Source: Oligoflexus sp. (lineage in GTDB: Bacteria; Bdellovibrionota_B; Oligoflexia; Oligoflexales; Oligoflexaceae). Taken from it: DNA of 11,650 bases. The notes under the pieces are model-generated. The model was not told the DNA's origin, searched no databases, and was given only the letters and a program-made list of their open reading frames with translations. Positions 1-6,750 of the stretch are shown piece by piece (the first letter of the stretch is position 1; every line of letters starts with the position of its first letter). The position numbers and the translations under genes were made by a program. The stretch is taken from assembly GCA_030151925.1 (NCBI GenBank), contig JASLCY010000131.1:1-11650 (forward strand), read 5' to 3'.

Positions 1-497
1 CGAAGCTGAAGCTCCACGGCATCGCGTTCGAGACCTTGAAAACGCCCTGGCACGGACGGGGCGAAGCGTTCCACTGCGAAGAACCGAAGTCGACCAAGGC
101 CTTGAACGAATCCCATCAAAAGATCGAGTACTCCGGGCATTGGGTCGACGCGAACCTCGACGCCCTCCCCGGCAGCCTCAAGGTCTCGATGCATCAACCG
201 CTCGCCCGCCTCGCGATGATGATGATCGACCCGCTCAGCCCTGATTCCCTCCTCGCGTGGGGCTACCTGAATCAGATCTTCGAACGTAAGGAATACATGG
301 AGCCCTACGTCGCCGAGGAAGTCGCCGAGCAGATGCTGAAGGATCCGCAGGTGAAGGCCGAATTCGAGGCCAAGCTCAAAGATCCCGAGTTCGCGAAGGA
401 TCCGGAGCGGCGCCTCGAGTTCTTCGCCGCCAAGCATCCGAGCTTCGATACCCGTCTCGGCGTTTATCCCGTTATCCGTGTCGATGGAGCGAGCTGA
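1..497 (+). CDS. M14-family zinc carboxypeptidase-like protein, C-terminal part
   Basis: The frame is open from the left edge (first full codon at base 3), so the N-terminus and the catalytic zinc site lie outside the window. About 165 residues are visible. They match from memory the C-terminal tail of large exported M14 metallopeptidases: a stretch on using the upper part of the protein as a 'QPLARLA..MIDPLSPDSLLAWGYLNQIFERKEYM' type block (here starting near base 195), followed by a charged helical segment (EEVAEQML, then LKDPEF repeats) and the ending 'HPSFDTRLGVYPVIRVD'. In this family the segment follows the peptidase domain. The stop TGA at 495-497 overlaps the next ATG by one base, so the downstream membrane gene is probably translationally coupled. 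Family assignment rests on recalled motifs; whether the enzyme is active cannot be judged here. Confidence 0.5.
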   Translation, partial: KLKLHGIAFETLKTPWHGRGEAFHCEEPKSTKALNESHQKIEYSGHWVDANLDALPGSLKVSMHQPLARLAMMMIDPLSPDSLLAWGYLNQIFERKEYMEPYVAEEVAEQMLKDPQVKAEFEAKLKDPEFAKDPERRLEFFAAKHPSFDTRLGVYPVIRVDGAS

Positions 498-1108
498 TGG
501 ATATCTGGGGCCACGCTTCCATCGCCCAGCTTTGGGAGGTCTTCCTGCTCTTCGCGATACCCGTGGGCGGCGGCATCCCCGCGGGCGTGGTTCTGGCCCG
601 AAAGCACGGCGTCGGCTGGCTGGATATGAGCCTGCTCTATTTTATCTCGGACGTCGCCCTCGCCGTCCTCTTCGAACCCTGTCTCATCGCTCTCAATTGG
701 ATCGCGCGTTACAACAAGGTGCTCACGAAGATGATCCTGATCGTGCGCGAAGGGACGCGACGCACCATCGCCCGTTATGGGGCGAAACCCGGCCCTTTGA
801 TGTTGATCGCGATTTCGTTCGGAGTTGATCCCATGACGGGGCGTGCGGCTGCCTTAGCGGCTGGTCATAACTTCATGTCAGGCTGGCTCGTCGCCATCAT
901 AGGCGACATGCTTTTCTTCGGTCTGATCGCGATTTCCACCATCTTTCTGCATGATGCCCTGGGCGATGGCACCTGGGCCGCCGTAATCGTAATGGTCGCG
1001 ATGCTCGTTATCCCGACGGTCATCAATCGGGTCAGATCTCGACAGAACCGAGACTTTGGGGTAAAACCGGAGAGTTCACCCAAAGCCCCACCGAGGAACG
1101 AACCATGA
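497..1108 (+). CDS. Multi-pass membrane protein of unknown function
   Basis: This is a 203-residue protein with about five predicted membrane helices, near residues 13-33, 43-68, 98-122, 128-152 and 159-177, then a short basic, proline-rich tail. The loop between helices 2 and 3 is strongly basic (RYNKVLTK, REGTRRTIARYG). By the positive-inside rule it should face the cytoplasm. A conserved-looking loop, GVDPMTGRAAALAAGHN, joins helices 3 and 4. The start ATG overlaps the upstream stop codon (TGATG), and GGAG at 486-489 lies seven bases before it. The last codon overlaps the next small gene by four bases (ATGA). A loose resemblance to small export-type membrane proteins was considered but is too weak to name a function. 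The coding status is firm; the role is unknown. Confidence 0.82.
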   Translation: MDIWGHASIAQLWEVFLLFAIPVGGGIPAGVVLARKHGVGWLDMSLLYFISDVALAVLFEPCLIALNWIARYNKVLTKMILIVREGTRRTIARYGAKPGPLMLIAISFGVDPMTGRAAALAAGHNFMSGWLVAIIGDMLFFGLIAISTIFLHDALGDGTWAAVIVMVAMLVIPTVINRVRSRQNRDFGVKPESSPKAPPRNEP

Positions 1109-1230
1109 ACGATTCAGTACAATTCCTTTTGCCCATCTTTCTTTCTGTTTCGGCGGCAACCTTGACGTTCGCCCTGCTCTATTCTTACTTCAGAGCGCTG
1201 TTTCACAAGAAGTTCAGCGGCCGCGGATGA
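1105..1230 (+). CDS. 41-residue single-helix membrane protein
   Basis: A short frame of 41 codons begins at ATG 1105 and ends at TGA 1228-1230. It starts inside the stop codon of the preceding gene (ATGA overlap) and has an AGGAA Shine-Dalgarno at 1095-1098 and onward, with good spacing. The product begins MNDSVQFLLPIFLSVSAATL, continues as one hydrophobic helix (about residues 7-29) and ends in a basic tail (HKKFSGRG), so it should sit N-out/C-in with the tail in the cytoplasm. Tight coupling to the five-helix membrane protein suggests a partner or small subunit. Its last 28 bases lie antisense to the end of the converging M48-like gene. No family was recognised. The main evidence is the ribosome site, the overlap and the sensible membrane topology. 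Confidence 0.62.
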   Translation: MNDSVQFLLPIFLSVSAATLTFALLYSYFRALFHKKFSGRG

Positions 1231-2060
1231 GTCGGCATCACGACGTCTAGGAAGCGGCGCTTATGAGCCGCTTTAAGGGCCATAGTGAAGAGATCGTAGT
1301 GCTCCAGAGTTTTTCCGGCCCCTTCCAATTGCTCGATCACCTGCTTTAAGACCTTCTCCCCATAGCGGCTCTTGATCGCCTCGTAGCCCGATCTCTGACG
1401 GCGGCGCGAGAGATAAGCGACGAAAACGGTCCCGCCGAAAGTCAAGAATACTATCATCAGCACGTTCATGATCATCTCGGGAAGGGTCGAAGAGCTCGCG
1501 CCTTCGGTCTGCCTATAGCTCGTGCCCAGCAGGAAGGCGAGGAGACGCGAAAGATAAAGCACGAAGCCGTTCGTCAGGCCCTGGCAGAAGATCAGGAGGG
1601 CCGTCTCCAGATCCTTCGCCCGATAAAGCTCGGCATAGATAAGGGCCGTGCGGACTTCCGCCGGCAGATTCAAGAAGCCTTCGCCCACGGAAACGACCAT
1701 GCGTCCGGGATAGGGACCGGACGAAAAAATATTCGTCTCGGGCGAACGGTAGACGCCGATGACGGGCATCTTCTTAAAGCCCATCTCACGCGCCAGCGTT
1801 TCGACTTCGATGACGAGGGGATCGTCGCGGTCGGTTTCATCCTTGATCTGCGTATCCGTCGACCACATGGCGATGTCGCGGCTGAAGAGCCAGGAGAAGA
1901 GGCCTCCGCCCAGGCACCAGAGTATGGCGATGCCGAACCAGGCCCACAGATGAATACCGGTCGATTCGAGAGTCGGCACGACCGGGAAGATTTGAGACCA
2001 GAAAGTTACAGTCGCCAGAACACCGATTATCGTGAGAACAGGAAATAGCACAAAACGCAT
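1203..2060 (-). CDS. HtpX-like M48 family protein lacking the zinc site (pseudopeptidase)
   Basis: The 285-residue product has the layout of HtpX, the inner-membrane heat-shock zinc protease. It has two N-terminal membrane helices (about 2-22 and 40-62), then an NIFSSG segment matching the HtpX N-x-F-x-T/S-G strand. Two more hydrophobic stretches follow (about 155-182 and 195-217), and it ends PTHPRP, like the family's SHPP motif. Aligning on the shared QGLTNGFVLYLSR block puts AELYR (143-147) where HtpX has HEXXH. Both zinc histidines are replaced (Ala, Arg) and only the glutamate remains. The third ligand, the Glu of the R-x-x-E-x-x-A-D helix, aligns with Gln222 (LSRRRQRSGYEA). Hydrolysis is therefore unlikely. 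I chose the ATG at 2060 because GAGGG lies eight bases before it; the ATG at 2075 has no ribosome site. It lies 86 bases after the AraC gene. Confidence 0.85.
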   Translation of the reverse strand: MRFVLFPVLTIIGVLATVTFWSQIFPVVPTLESTGIHLWAWFGIAILWCLGGGLFSWLFSRDIAMWSTDTQIKDETDRDDPLVIEVETLAREMGFKKMPVIGVYRSPETNIFSSGPYPGRMVVSVGEGFLNLPAEVRTALIYAELYRAKDLETALLIFCQGLTNGFVLYLSRLLAFLLGTSYRQTEGASSSTLPEMIMNVLMIVFLTFGGTVFVAYLSRRRQRSGYEAIKSRYGEKVLKQVIEQLEGAGKTLEHYDLFTMALKAAHKRRFLDVVMPTHPRPLNFL

Positions 2061-2086
2061 ACCGTTAACCCTCATTCAATAATCTA

Positions 2087-2092
2087 ATTGTA
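2087..2092 (-). promoter_or_regulatory. Possible -10 element for the HtpX-like gene
   Basis: On the minus strand TACAAT (5 of 6 bases of the sigma-70 -10 consensus) would place the transcript start near 2080, just before the GAGGG ribosome site and the ATG at 2060. No good -35 is visible 16-18 bases upstream, so the gene may need an activator or may also be read through from the AraC operon. Confidence 0.35.
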
Positions 2093-2146
2093 GGTGATAT
2101 AGCGGCTGAAGGCCAGAGACAGTCTTCGGTATTAATAGCACAAAAA

Positions 2147-2998
2147 TCACGAACCGGCCCGAAACTCACCCGGCGTCACTCCGACCTTTTTACGGAATAG
2201 CCTCGTGAAATAATTGGCATCTTCAAAGCCGAGTTGATCGCCGATAACGGCGATCGGCAGATCCGAATAGGCCAACAGCCTTCGCGCTTCGAGGAGGCAT
2301 CGGGCATGGATCAAGGCTTGAGGAGATTCCAGGCCCTCCCGCGCGAAACGCATCGCCAGCGCTTTCGGCGAGAGGCCGAGCTCGTCCGCGTAGAACGCCA
2401 CACCATGCTGCGCGCGAAAGTTCTCTTCCAGCAGCGCGAAGAAGCGCGCGGACATCTCCGTGTTCTCGCCCGCCTTCATGGACGGGACCGACGTCGCGCG
2501 CCCCACGATCAGGAGCATCTGCATCACGAGGCTCAGGAGATAGACTTCGAACCCCGCGTCGCGCCGCTGGTTCTCGCGGAGTGCGATCTCGAGCAGCACG
2601 GCGAGCCCCTGGTAGGCTTCTTCCTTCAAAACGGTCAAGGCCGGCAGTTGATCGAGCAGGGGCAGCAGGTAATGGAACCGCACGTCCGGCGATTCGAGCG
2701 TCGATCGGCCGAATTCCACGACGAGGCCTTTCGTCCTCGCCGACATCTGCCACGTATGGACTTCCGCCGGCCTCATGCAGAAGAGGGCGCCGCGCTGGAC
2801 TTTATAGGTTTGAAAATCGATCTCGTGCCAGCCTTGCCCGCTCGTGATCAGCACGATCTGGTAGAAGTCGTGTTTATGCGGGAAGGGCACGAGAGGATTG
2901 AGCCTGTCCTCGAGACGCGTGAGGCTGATCCCCTCCGAGGGGGAAGGGACGCTGCGGAACGCGCTGAGAGGATGCAGGGTTTGAAAGTCTTTTCTCAA
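2147..2998 (-). CDS. AraC-family transcriptional regulator
   Basis: This is a 283-residue regulator of usual AraC length. The N-terminal half carries a cupin-like ligand-binding fold (about 35-95): PFPHKHDFYQIVLITSG, then a glycine turn and RPAEVHTW, typical of the sensor domain. The C-terminal 90 residues hold the paired helix-turn-helix domain: the first helix pair is around 200-222 (YADELGLSPKALAMRF). The second is around 248-270 (IAVIGDQLGFEDANYFTRLFRKKVGVTPGEFR), which is the classic AraC signature. Its ATG overlaps the stop codon of the upstream aldo/keto reductase by four bases, so the two are co-transcribed and probably co-translated. It most likely controls that operon in response to a small ligand bound by the cupin domain, perhaps an aldehyde or vitamer handled by the reductase; the ligand is inference. 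Confidence 0.93.
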   Translation of the reverse strand: MRKDFQTLHPLSAFRSVPSPSEGISLTRLEDRLNPLVPFPHKHDFYQIVLITSGQGWHEIDFQTYKVQRGALFCMRPAEVHTWQMSARTKGLVVEFGRSTLESPDVRFHYLLPLLDQLPALTVLKEEAYQGLAVLLEIALRENQRRDAGFEVYLLSLVMQMLLIVGRATSVPSMKAGENTEMSARFFALLEENFRAQHGVAFYADELGLSPKALAMRFAREGLESPQALIHARCLLEARRLLAYSDLPIAVIGDQLGFEDANYFTRLFRKKVGVTPGEFRAGS

Positions 2999-3852
2999 AA
3001 TTCGTTCAACGCCTCGAGCGCCGCCGCCGGCAGTTTGAATTCGGCCGCCTTGATATTCTCCCGCAGGTGGGTCAATGACGAGGTTCCGGGGATCAGGAGC
3101 ATGTTAGGCGAACGATGCAGCAGCCAGGCGAGGGCGACCTGCATAGGCGTGGCCTTGAGTTCGGTCGAGACCTCGCTCAAACGCATCGATTGCAGGGGCT
3201 TGAATCCGCCGAGCGGGAAATACGGCACATACGGGATCTGCAGCGCCGCGAGTTTGTCGATGAAAGCATCGTCCTTGCGATGCGCGAGGTTATAGTGGTT
3301 CTGAACGCAGGCGATGGGAGTGATGGCCCGGGCTTCGTCGAACTGCTTTTCCGTGACGTTGCTGAGTCCTATGGCGCGGATGAAGCCCTTCTCCTTCAAT
3401 TCCACGAGGGTTGAAAGAGCCTCCGCGACCGGCGCCGATCCGCTGTCGTCAAACCGCAGGTTGACGACGTCGAGAGCCTCGAGGCCCAGATTCTTCAGGT
3501 TGCTGTGCACGGCCTCGGTCAGCTCGATTTTGCTGCGGGCCGGTTTCCAGGATTTATCCGCGCCTCGTTTAAAGCCGATCTTGGTGACGATCGTCGTGCC
3601 TTTTGGATAGGGATAAAGCGCCCTTTTGATCAGCTGGTTCGTGACATAAGGACCATAGAAGTCACTCGTGTCAATATGATCTATGCCTAATTCGACGGCC
3701 TCACGTAAAACACTGACCGCCGCTTTTTCATCCCGTGGAGGCCCCCAAACGCCTGGTCCTGCAAGCTGCATAGCGCCATAGCCCATACGGTTCACGGTTC
3801 GATCTGTCCCGAAAAATGTGTATGTCCCTGCCGCAGACGCCTGACTTGACAT
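2995..3852 (-). CDS. pdxI: Aldo/keto reductase of the YdbC/PdxI (pyridoxal reductase) type
   Basis: This is a 285-residue NADPH-dependent aldo/keto reductase with a TIM-barrel fold, cytoplasmic. From memory it follows E. coli YdbC (PdxI), which reduces pyridoxal to pyridoxine, almost block for block: NRMGYGAMQLAGPGVWGPPRD at the start, HIDTSDFYGPYVTNQ, IVTKIG, LDVVNLR, IGLSNVT, VQNHYNLAHR, YVPYFPLGGF and LLIPGTSS..HLRENI. Catalytic Asp61 or Asp64, Tyr66 and Lys91 are present. The usual tetrad His is not apparent at the VNLR strand, as in YdbC. I chose ATG 3852 because GGGAGG lies just before it and the protein then starts like the family; an upstream in-frame ATG at 3927 would run through the neighbouring terminator. 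The gene leads the operon with the AraC regulator. Substrate is inferred from the family and could be another aldehyde. Confidence 0.9.
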   Translation of the reverse strand: MSSQASAAGTYTFFGTDRTVNRMGYGAMQLAGPGVWGPPRDEKAAVSVLREAVELGIDHIDTSDFYGPYVTNQLIKRALYPYPKGTTIVTKIGFKRGADKSWKPARSKIELTEAVHSNLKNLGLEALDVVNLRFDDSGSAPVAEALSTLVELKEKGFIRAIGLSNVTEKQFDEARAITPIACVQNHYNLAHRKDDAFIDKLAALQIPYVPYFPLGGFKPLQSMRLSEVSTELKATPMQVALAWLLHRSPNMLLIPGTSSLTHLRENIKAAEFKLPAAALEALNEF

Positions 3853-3907
3853 GATGAAACCCTCCCTGGTCCATTCGTATCGCATCCTTACCTTAACTCT
3901 TCTGCCC

Positions 3908-3943
3908 AAAAGAAAAAAGCCGCCCAACGTGAAGTCGGGCGGC
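3908..3943 (-). terminator. Rho-independent terminator after the MACPF-like gene
   Basis: Read on the minus strand, GCCGCCC pairs perfectly with GGGCGGC (3919-3925 with 3937-3943) around an 11-base loop. It is followed by a run of T residues (complement of AAAAGAAAAAA at 3908-3918). It lies 12 bases past the stop codon of the 3955-5598 gene and separates it from the reductase operon. Confidence 0.88.
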
Positions 3944-3954
3944 CATGCATTCCA

Positions 3955-5598
3955 TTAGGGAAGGTCGGCGATCGGAATCAGTGCGTAAGCCGAGATCTTA
4001 TCGTTGGCATCCTTACCGATGTTCGAGACGTAGTTCTTACCCGAGAAGTCCCAGTAATGCCCTGGAGACTGCGGATCCATGTCCTGATAGAGGCGAATGG
4101 TCCAGGCGGGATTCAGGTTCACGTCCAGAGACGAGATCTTGTCGTTGGCCTTGCTCCAGCCGATGGCGTTGAAGTTGTAGAAGGTCGAGGGCTTCGTGCT
4201 TCCCGCAGGCACGAGCTGGCCGAAGTCGAGCTCGTAGTAGCTGCCCTGCTTATTGGTATCCGTCCAGAATCCGACCTTGCCGGGGTTCTTCGCGCTGAGG
4301 ACGATGTCGATCTGCGAACGGTCCGTGTCTTTGCACGTATCCGAGACGTTCATGCAGGAGACGATCGCGTTCTCGATGTCCAGCTGGGCTTTCGCGCAGC
4401 GGTGGGCCCAGTAGTCGGTGCGGAAGCAGGCTTCTTCCACGTTGCTCTTGGTGATGCCGAGGTCGCGGGTCTTGCCGAGGCGATCGCGGTAATCGACGAA
4501 GTAGCTCCAGCGGTTCGGACAGGGATCGTCGCCGTCGAGCGTGCAGGAGGAGAAGGGCACATCGAAGTCGACCAGGGTTTCCTTGATCGCGACGAGGTTC
4601 TTGCCGTCGTTCACCTCGGAGACGATCTTCTGCCTTGCCTGCTGCACGCGGTTCTGGATCGCGGCGGTATCGCTCGTGATATCGAAGGCGGTGCTCAGGC
4701 TGTAGGCGCCGCAGACGTCGGCCGAGGTTCCCGCGCTGTAGCACTTCGCCGAGAAGGAGTAGTGCTGCAGGATGCGCTTCTGCTCGTCGGTGACCTTCAC
4801 GTTGCCGCCGGCCGTGAGGAAGCTCGACAGCCCGATGCTGATCGCCGATTCCACCGCGGTGTTGCTGAGCTGCTCGTTATCGACCTTCTTCGCCGTGAAG
4901 ACCATATACATGCCGGCTCCGACCGAGACGTCGCGCGTATAGCGGTCGCCGCAGTATTTGCGGAAGAGGGTCTTGTTCTTCTGGCTCAAGCCCTCGAAGA
5001 ACTTGGCGTAAGTGGGCCAGGAGTTGTAGAGCGCGATCTGGTCCTTCACGTAGGAGAAGCTCGCCAGGACCACGACGTCGTCGGCGCTGATCGTCGTCTC
5101 GTTCATGATATCGGACTTGAAGGAGGCTTTGCCCGTGAAGATCTCCCAGGCGCCGCCGACGTCGACGCTCGCGTCGGTCTCGAGCTTGTGGTAGAGGTCG
5201 ACATAACTATGGACCACATCGAAGGTATCGGACGTCTGATTCAGGGCGCGCACCTGCACGCGCAGCTCATCGGGATCGAGGCAGGTCGGGGAGCGGCTGC
5301 CGGTCAGCACGTCGAAGCCGTCGCCCACCCAAAACTTCTGCCCATAGTCGGTCAGGCGATAGGAATCGAGCGATTGCACGTCGGCGCGATGCGCCTCGAT
5401 CGCTTTCAACGCGTCCGCCAGAGTCTGCTGACTCGAGGTTTCCACGTCCTTGATCGTTGATTCATCGCCTTTATAGCGCGAGGCATCAACTACGTTGAGG
5501 GAATTGGGAGTCGCAGGGCTGTTGGAAGTCCCCCGGCCGCAGGCTAGAAACGAAGCACAAGACGCAAAGACAATAGCCGAGATGCTGAGCTTTCTCAT
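3955..5598 (-). CDS. Exported MACPF-like protein with C-terminal beta/gamma-crystallin-like domain, probable lipoprotein
   Basis: This is a 547-residue protein. The N-terminus is basic then hydrophobic, with FLAC (Cys20) a near-canonical lipobox and a Ser/Pro/Thr-rich linker after it. A surface lipoprotein is the likely form. Residues about 60-420 look like a pore-forming MACPF/CDC core: a VGGAWEIFTGKASF strand near 147-160, an alternating stretch near 173-190, and YCGDRYTRDVSVGAG (215-229). The last matches the position of the family signature Y/W-G-T/S-H-F/Y followed by Gly-Gly, though His is replaced. A second candidate hairpin is around 246-290. Residues 430-547 form a beta/gamma-crystallin-like double Greek key: WTDTNKQGSYYELDFG, then NDKISS (485-490), the calcium-binding N/D-N/D-x-x-S/T-S motif, and a second copy at LYQDMDPQ..YWDFSG and NDKISA. 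Ten cysteines follow the lipobox. It has its own promoter and terminator. The crystallin call is stronger than the MACPF call. Confidence 0.72.
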   Translation of the reverse strand: MRKLSISAIVFASCASFLACGRGTSNSPATPNSLNVVDASRYKGDESTIKDVETSSQQTLADALKAIEAHRADVQSLDSYRLTDYGQKFWVGDGFDVLTGSRSPTCLDPDELRVQVRALNQTSDTFDVVHSYVDLYHKLETDASVDVGGAWEIFTGKASFKSDIMNETTISADDVVVLASFSYVKDQIALYNSWPTYAKFFEGLSQKNKTLFRKYCGDRYTRDVSVGAGMYMVFTAKKVDNEQLSNTAVESAISIGLSSFLTAGGNVKVTDEQKRILQHYSFSAKCYSAGTSADVCGAYSLSTAFDITSDTAAIQNRVQQARQKIVSEVNDGKNLVAIKETLVDFDVPFSSCTLDGDDPCPNRWSYFVDYRDRLGKTRDLGITKSNVEEACFRTDYWAHRCAKAQLDIENAIVSCMNVSDTCKDTDRSQIDIVLSAKNPGKVGFWTDTNKQGSYYELDFGQLVPAGSTKPSTFYNFNAIGWSKANDKISSLDVNLNPAWTIRLYQDMDPQSPGHYWDFSGKNYVSNIGKDANDKISAYALIPIADLP

Positions 5599-5888
5599 GT
5601 GAGTTCCCCTTAGCGAAGTCTGACCGTGATGTGTGATAACGATGCGAACTTAGATTCTTCTTATTTTTAAGTCAACGCCTATCTAATTTTTAGAAGGCAT
5701 ATCCGGCAAGGGTTTCGTCGATTTTTTTGAAGGGGCGGGACGGCGAGGTAAAAAACTTTCGAGGCTTAGCGAAGAGAAAGGCTTCGGAGAGGTAGGTTGC
5801 GCCGCGAAAAAATAAGCAGGCGCAAAAGCATAAAGCGCACGGGTTTAGCGGAGCTAAAGAGAAGGAATTGTAAAGAATCGGAGAAGAC
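5599..5888. other. Intergenic region upstream of the MACPF-like gene
   Basis: About 290 bases without a convincing gene. The half next to the MACPF-like gene holds its promoter. The other half is purine-rich on the plus strand and holds small inverted repeats, such as TTTAGC-GGA-GCTAAA (5844-5858) and GCGCC...GGCGC near 5800. Short open frames here have no ribosome site and no sensible protein pattern. The region would be the 3' trailer of the transporter transcript if that is not terminated at 5888. Confidence 0.5.
5647..5675 (-). promoter_or_regulatory. Sigma-70-type promoter of the MACPF-like gene
   Basis: On the minus strand TTGACT (5670-5675, 5 of 6 matches) is followed after a 17-base spacer by TAAGTT (5647-5652, weaker). 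Transcription would begin about 45 bases before ATG 5598, where AGGGGA supplies the ribosome site. An AT-rich stretch with the small palindrome CTAATTTTTAG (5683-5693) lies just upstream of the -35 and could act as an UP element or operator. Confidence 0.6.
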
Positions 5889-5906
5889 TCACGGCAAAAC
5901 CGTGAG
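5888..5906 (-). terminator. Hairpin over the stop codon of the EamA gene, possible weak terminator
   Basis: CTCACGG and CCGTGAG form a perfect 7-bp stem with a five-base loop. It covers the last codons and the stop of the transporter gene. On the minus strand it is followed by TCTTCTCCGATTCTTTA, pyrimidine-rich but not a clean T run. It could slow or end transcription, or only shield the 3' end. Confidence 0.4.
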
Positions 5907-6314
5907 CAGCACGCCGCTCCCTATGAGCAAGACCCCGAGCCCGACCTTCCACGTAAGGCTCTCACCCAGGAATATCACTGCGAAAATCGTCACGAGCACC
6001 ACGCTGAGCTTATCGATCGGAGCGACGCGCGAGGCCGGGCCGCTTTTGAGCGCCTGATAGTAGAACATCCAGGAGAGGCCGGTGGCGACTCCCGAAAGGA
6101 CCAGGAAAACGACGCCTCGCAGCGATAAGGATTCAGGCCTCTGCCATTCGTCCTTTAGCGAAACTAAAAGAGCGAGGACAAAGAGGATCACACACGTGCG
6201 GATAAAGGTGGCGAGGTCGGCGTTGAGTTCATTGACCCCGATTTTTCCGAAGATGGCCGTGAGAGCCGCGCACACCGCGGAAGCTAAAGCCAGGAGTCGC
6301 CAGTCCGTAAACAT
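5889..6314 (-). CDS. Single-domain EamA/DMT-family transporter
   Basis: The 141-residue protein is one EamA domain with about five membrane helices (near 6-26, 34-53, 67-88, 104-117 and 121-140). The second half carries the family pattern: SWMFYYQALKSGPASRVAPIDKLSVVLVTIFAVIFLGESLTW, split here by helix boundaries, where the polar, Pro-containing turn precedes a helix ending in LGE. Most drug/metabolite transporters of this superfamily have two such domains and about 300 residues. This short form is a known single-domain type and presumably works as a dimer in the inner membrane. The substrate cannot be read from the sequence. The start ATG at 6314 has AGGGAGG about ten bases before it. The gene is divergent from the small cysteine-rich gene at 6422, with 107 bases between them. 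Confidence 0.87.
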   Translation of the reverse strand: MFTDWRLLALASAVCAALTAIFGKIGVNELNADLATFIRTCVILFVLALLVSLKDEWQRPESLSLRGVVFLVLSGVATGLSWMFYYQALKSGPASRVAPIDKLSVVLVTIFAVIFLGESLTWKVGLGVLLIGSGVLLTVLP

Positions 6315-6421
6315 CTCTCTATATCCTCCCTATAGTACGTCAGAAATTTTGAGCAATAAATCGATTCGAGCCGACTCATTGAGGGGGAGAACAGTCACCC
6401 TATCAATGAAAGGAACTTATC

Positions 6422-6745
6422 ATGAAAAAGACAACTCTCACCTGCGTTTCTCTCCTCGCCCTGGGCCTCAGCTCCTCGCTCTTCGCTCAACCCAAAGGCA
6501 GCGGCGATGCCGGGCGCCAAAAAGCCCAGTGCGAAGCGAACGTCGATGTCTGTGACGGATCGGCCCGCGACGACTACAACGCCTGCAAACAAACGCCCAA
6601 CACCAACTGCGACGACAACTACTACGAAGACATCAATCAGTGTACCTCCGATTACAATGCCTGCCTCGGCTCTATCGCCGTTAAAGGCGCCGCCACCTCC
6701 ATCGTCATCGGCACCGTCCATGCGAGCCAGGCCAAGGGCAATTGA
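6422..6745 (+). CDS. Small secreted cysteine-rich protein
   Basis: This is a 107-residue protein with a clear Sec signal peptide (MKKTTLTCVSLLALGLSSSL, likely cleaved after FA at residue 22). The mature part of about 85 residues has six cysteines at 37, 44, 55, 63, 74 and 81. The intervals are 6, 10, 7, 10 and 6, a mirror-symmetric pattern. The segments C44-C55 and C63-C74 each span ten residues, and DYNAC occurs twice (51-55, 77-81), which points to an internal duplication or a two-fold fold held by three disulfides. The rest is rich in Asp and Asn and ends in a mildly hydrophobic stretch (AATSIVIGTVHAS). AGGAA lies six bases before the ATG, and a strong terminator follows the stop. No family was recognised; a periplasmic or secreted structural or inhibitor-like protein is possible. 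Confidence 0.83.
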   Translation: MKKTTLTCVSLLALGLSSSLFAQPKGSGDAGRQKAQCEANVDVCDGSARDDYNACKQTPNTNCDDNYYEDINQCTSDYNACLGSIAVKGAATSIVIGTVHASQAKGN

Positions 6746-6750
6746 AAAAG

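Noticed and set aside
2061..2075. Upstream ATG at 2075 as start of the HtpX-like gene
   Set aside because: It has no Shine-Dalgarno and would lie almost at the inferred transcript start; GAGGG correctly serves the ATG at 2060.
2234..3295. Plus-strand open frame of 353 codons across the AraC and reductase genes
   Set aside because: It spans two well-recognised genes on the other strand and has an Arg/Glu-rich, domain-free product.
3853..3927. N-terminal extension of the reductase to ATG 3927
   Set aside because: The extension would start inside the terminator hairpin of the neighbouring gene and does not match the family's N-terminus.
4057..5460. Long open frame (467 codons) on the plus strand opposite the MACPF-like gene
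   Set aside because: It is a codon-bias shadow: the product is a Val/Ala/Asp/Arg-rich string with no domain pattern or signal, while the minus-strand gene has an export signal, recognisable motifs, promoter and terminator.
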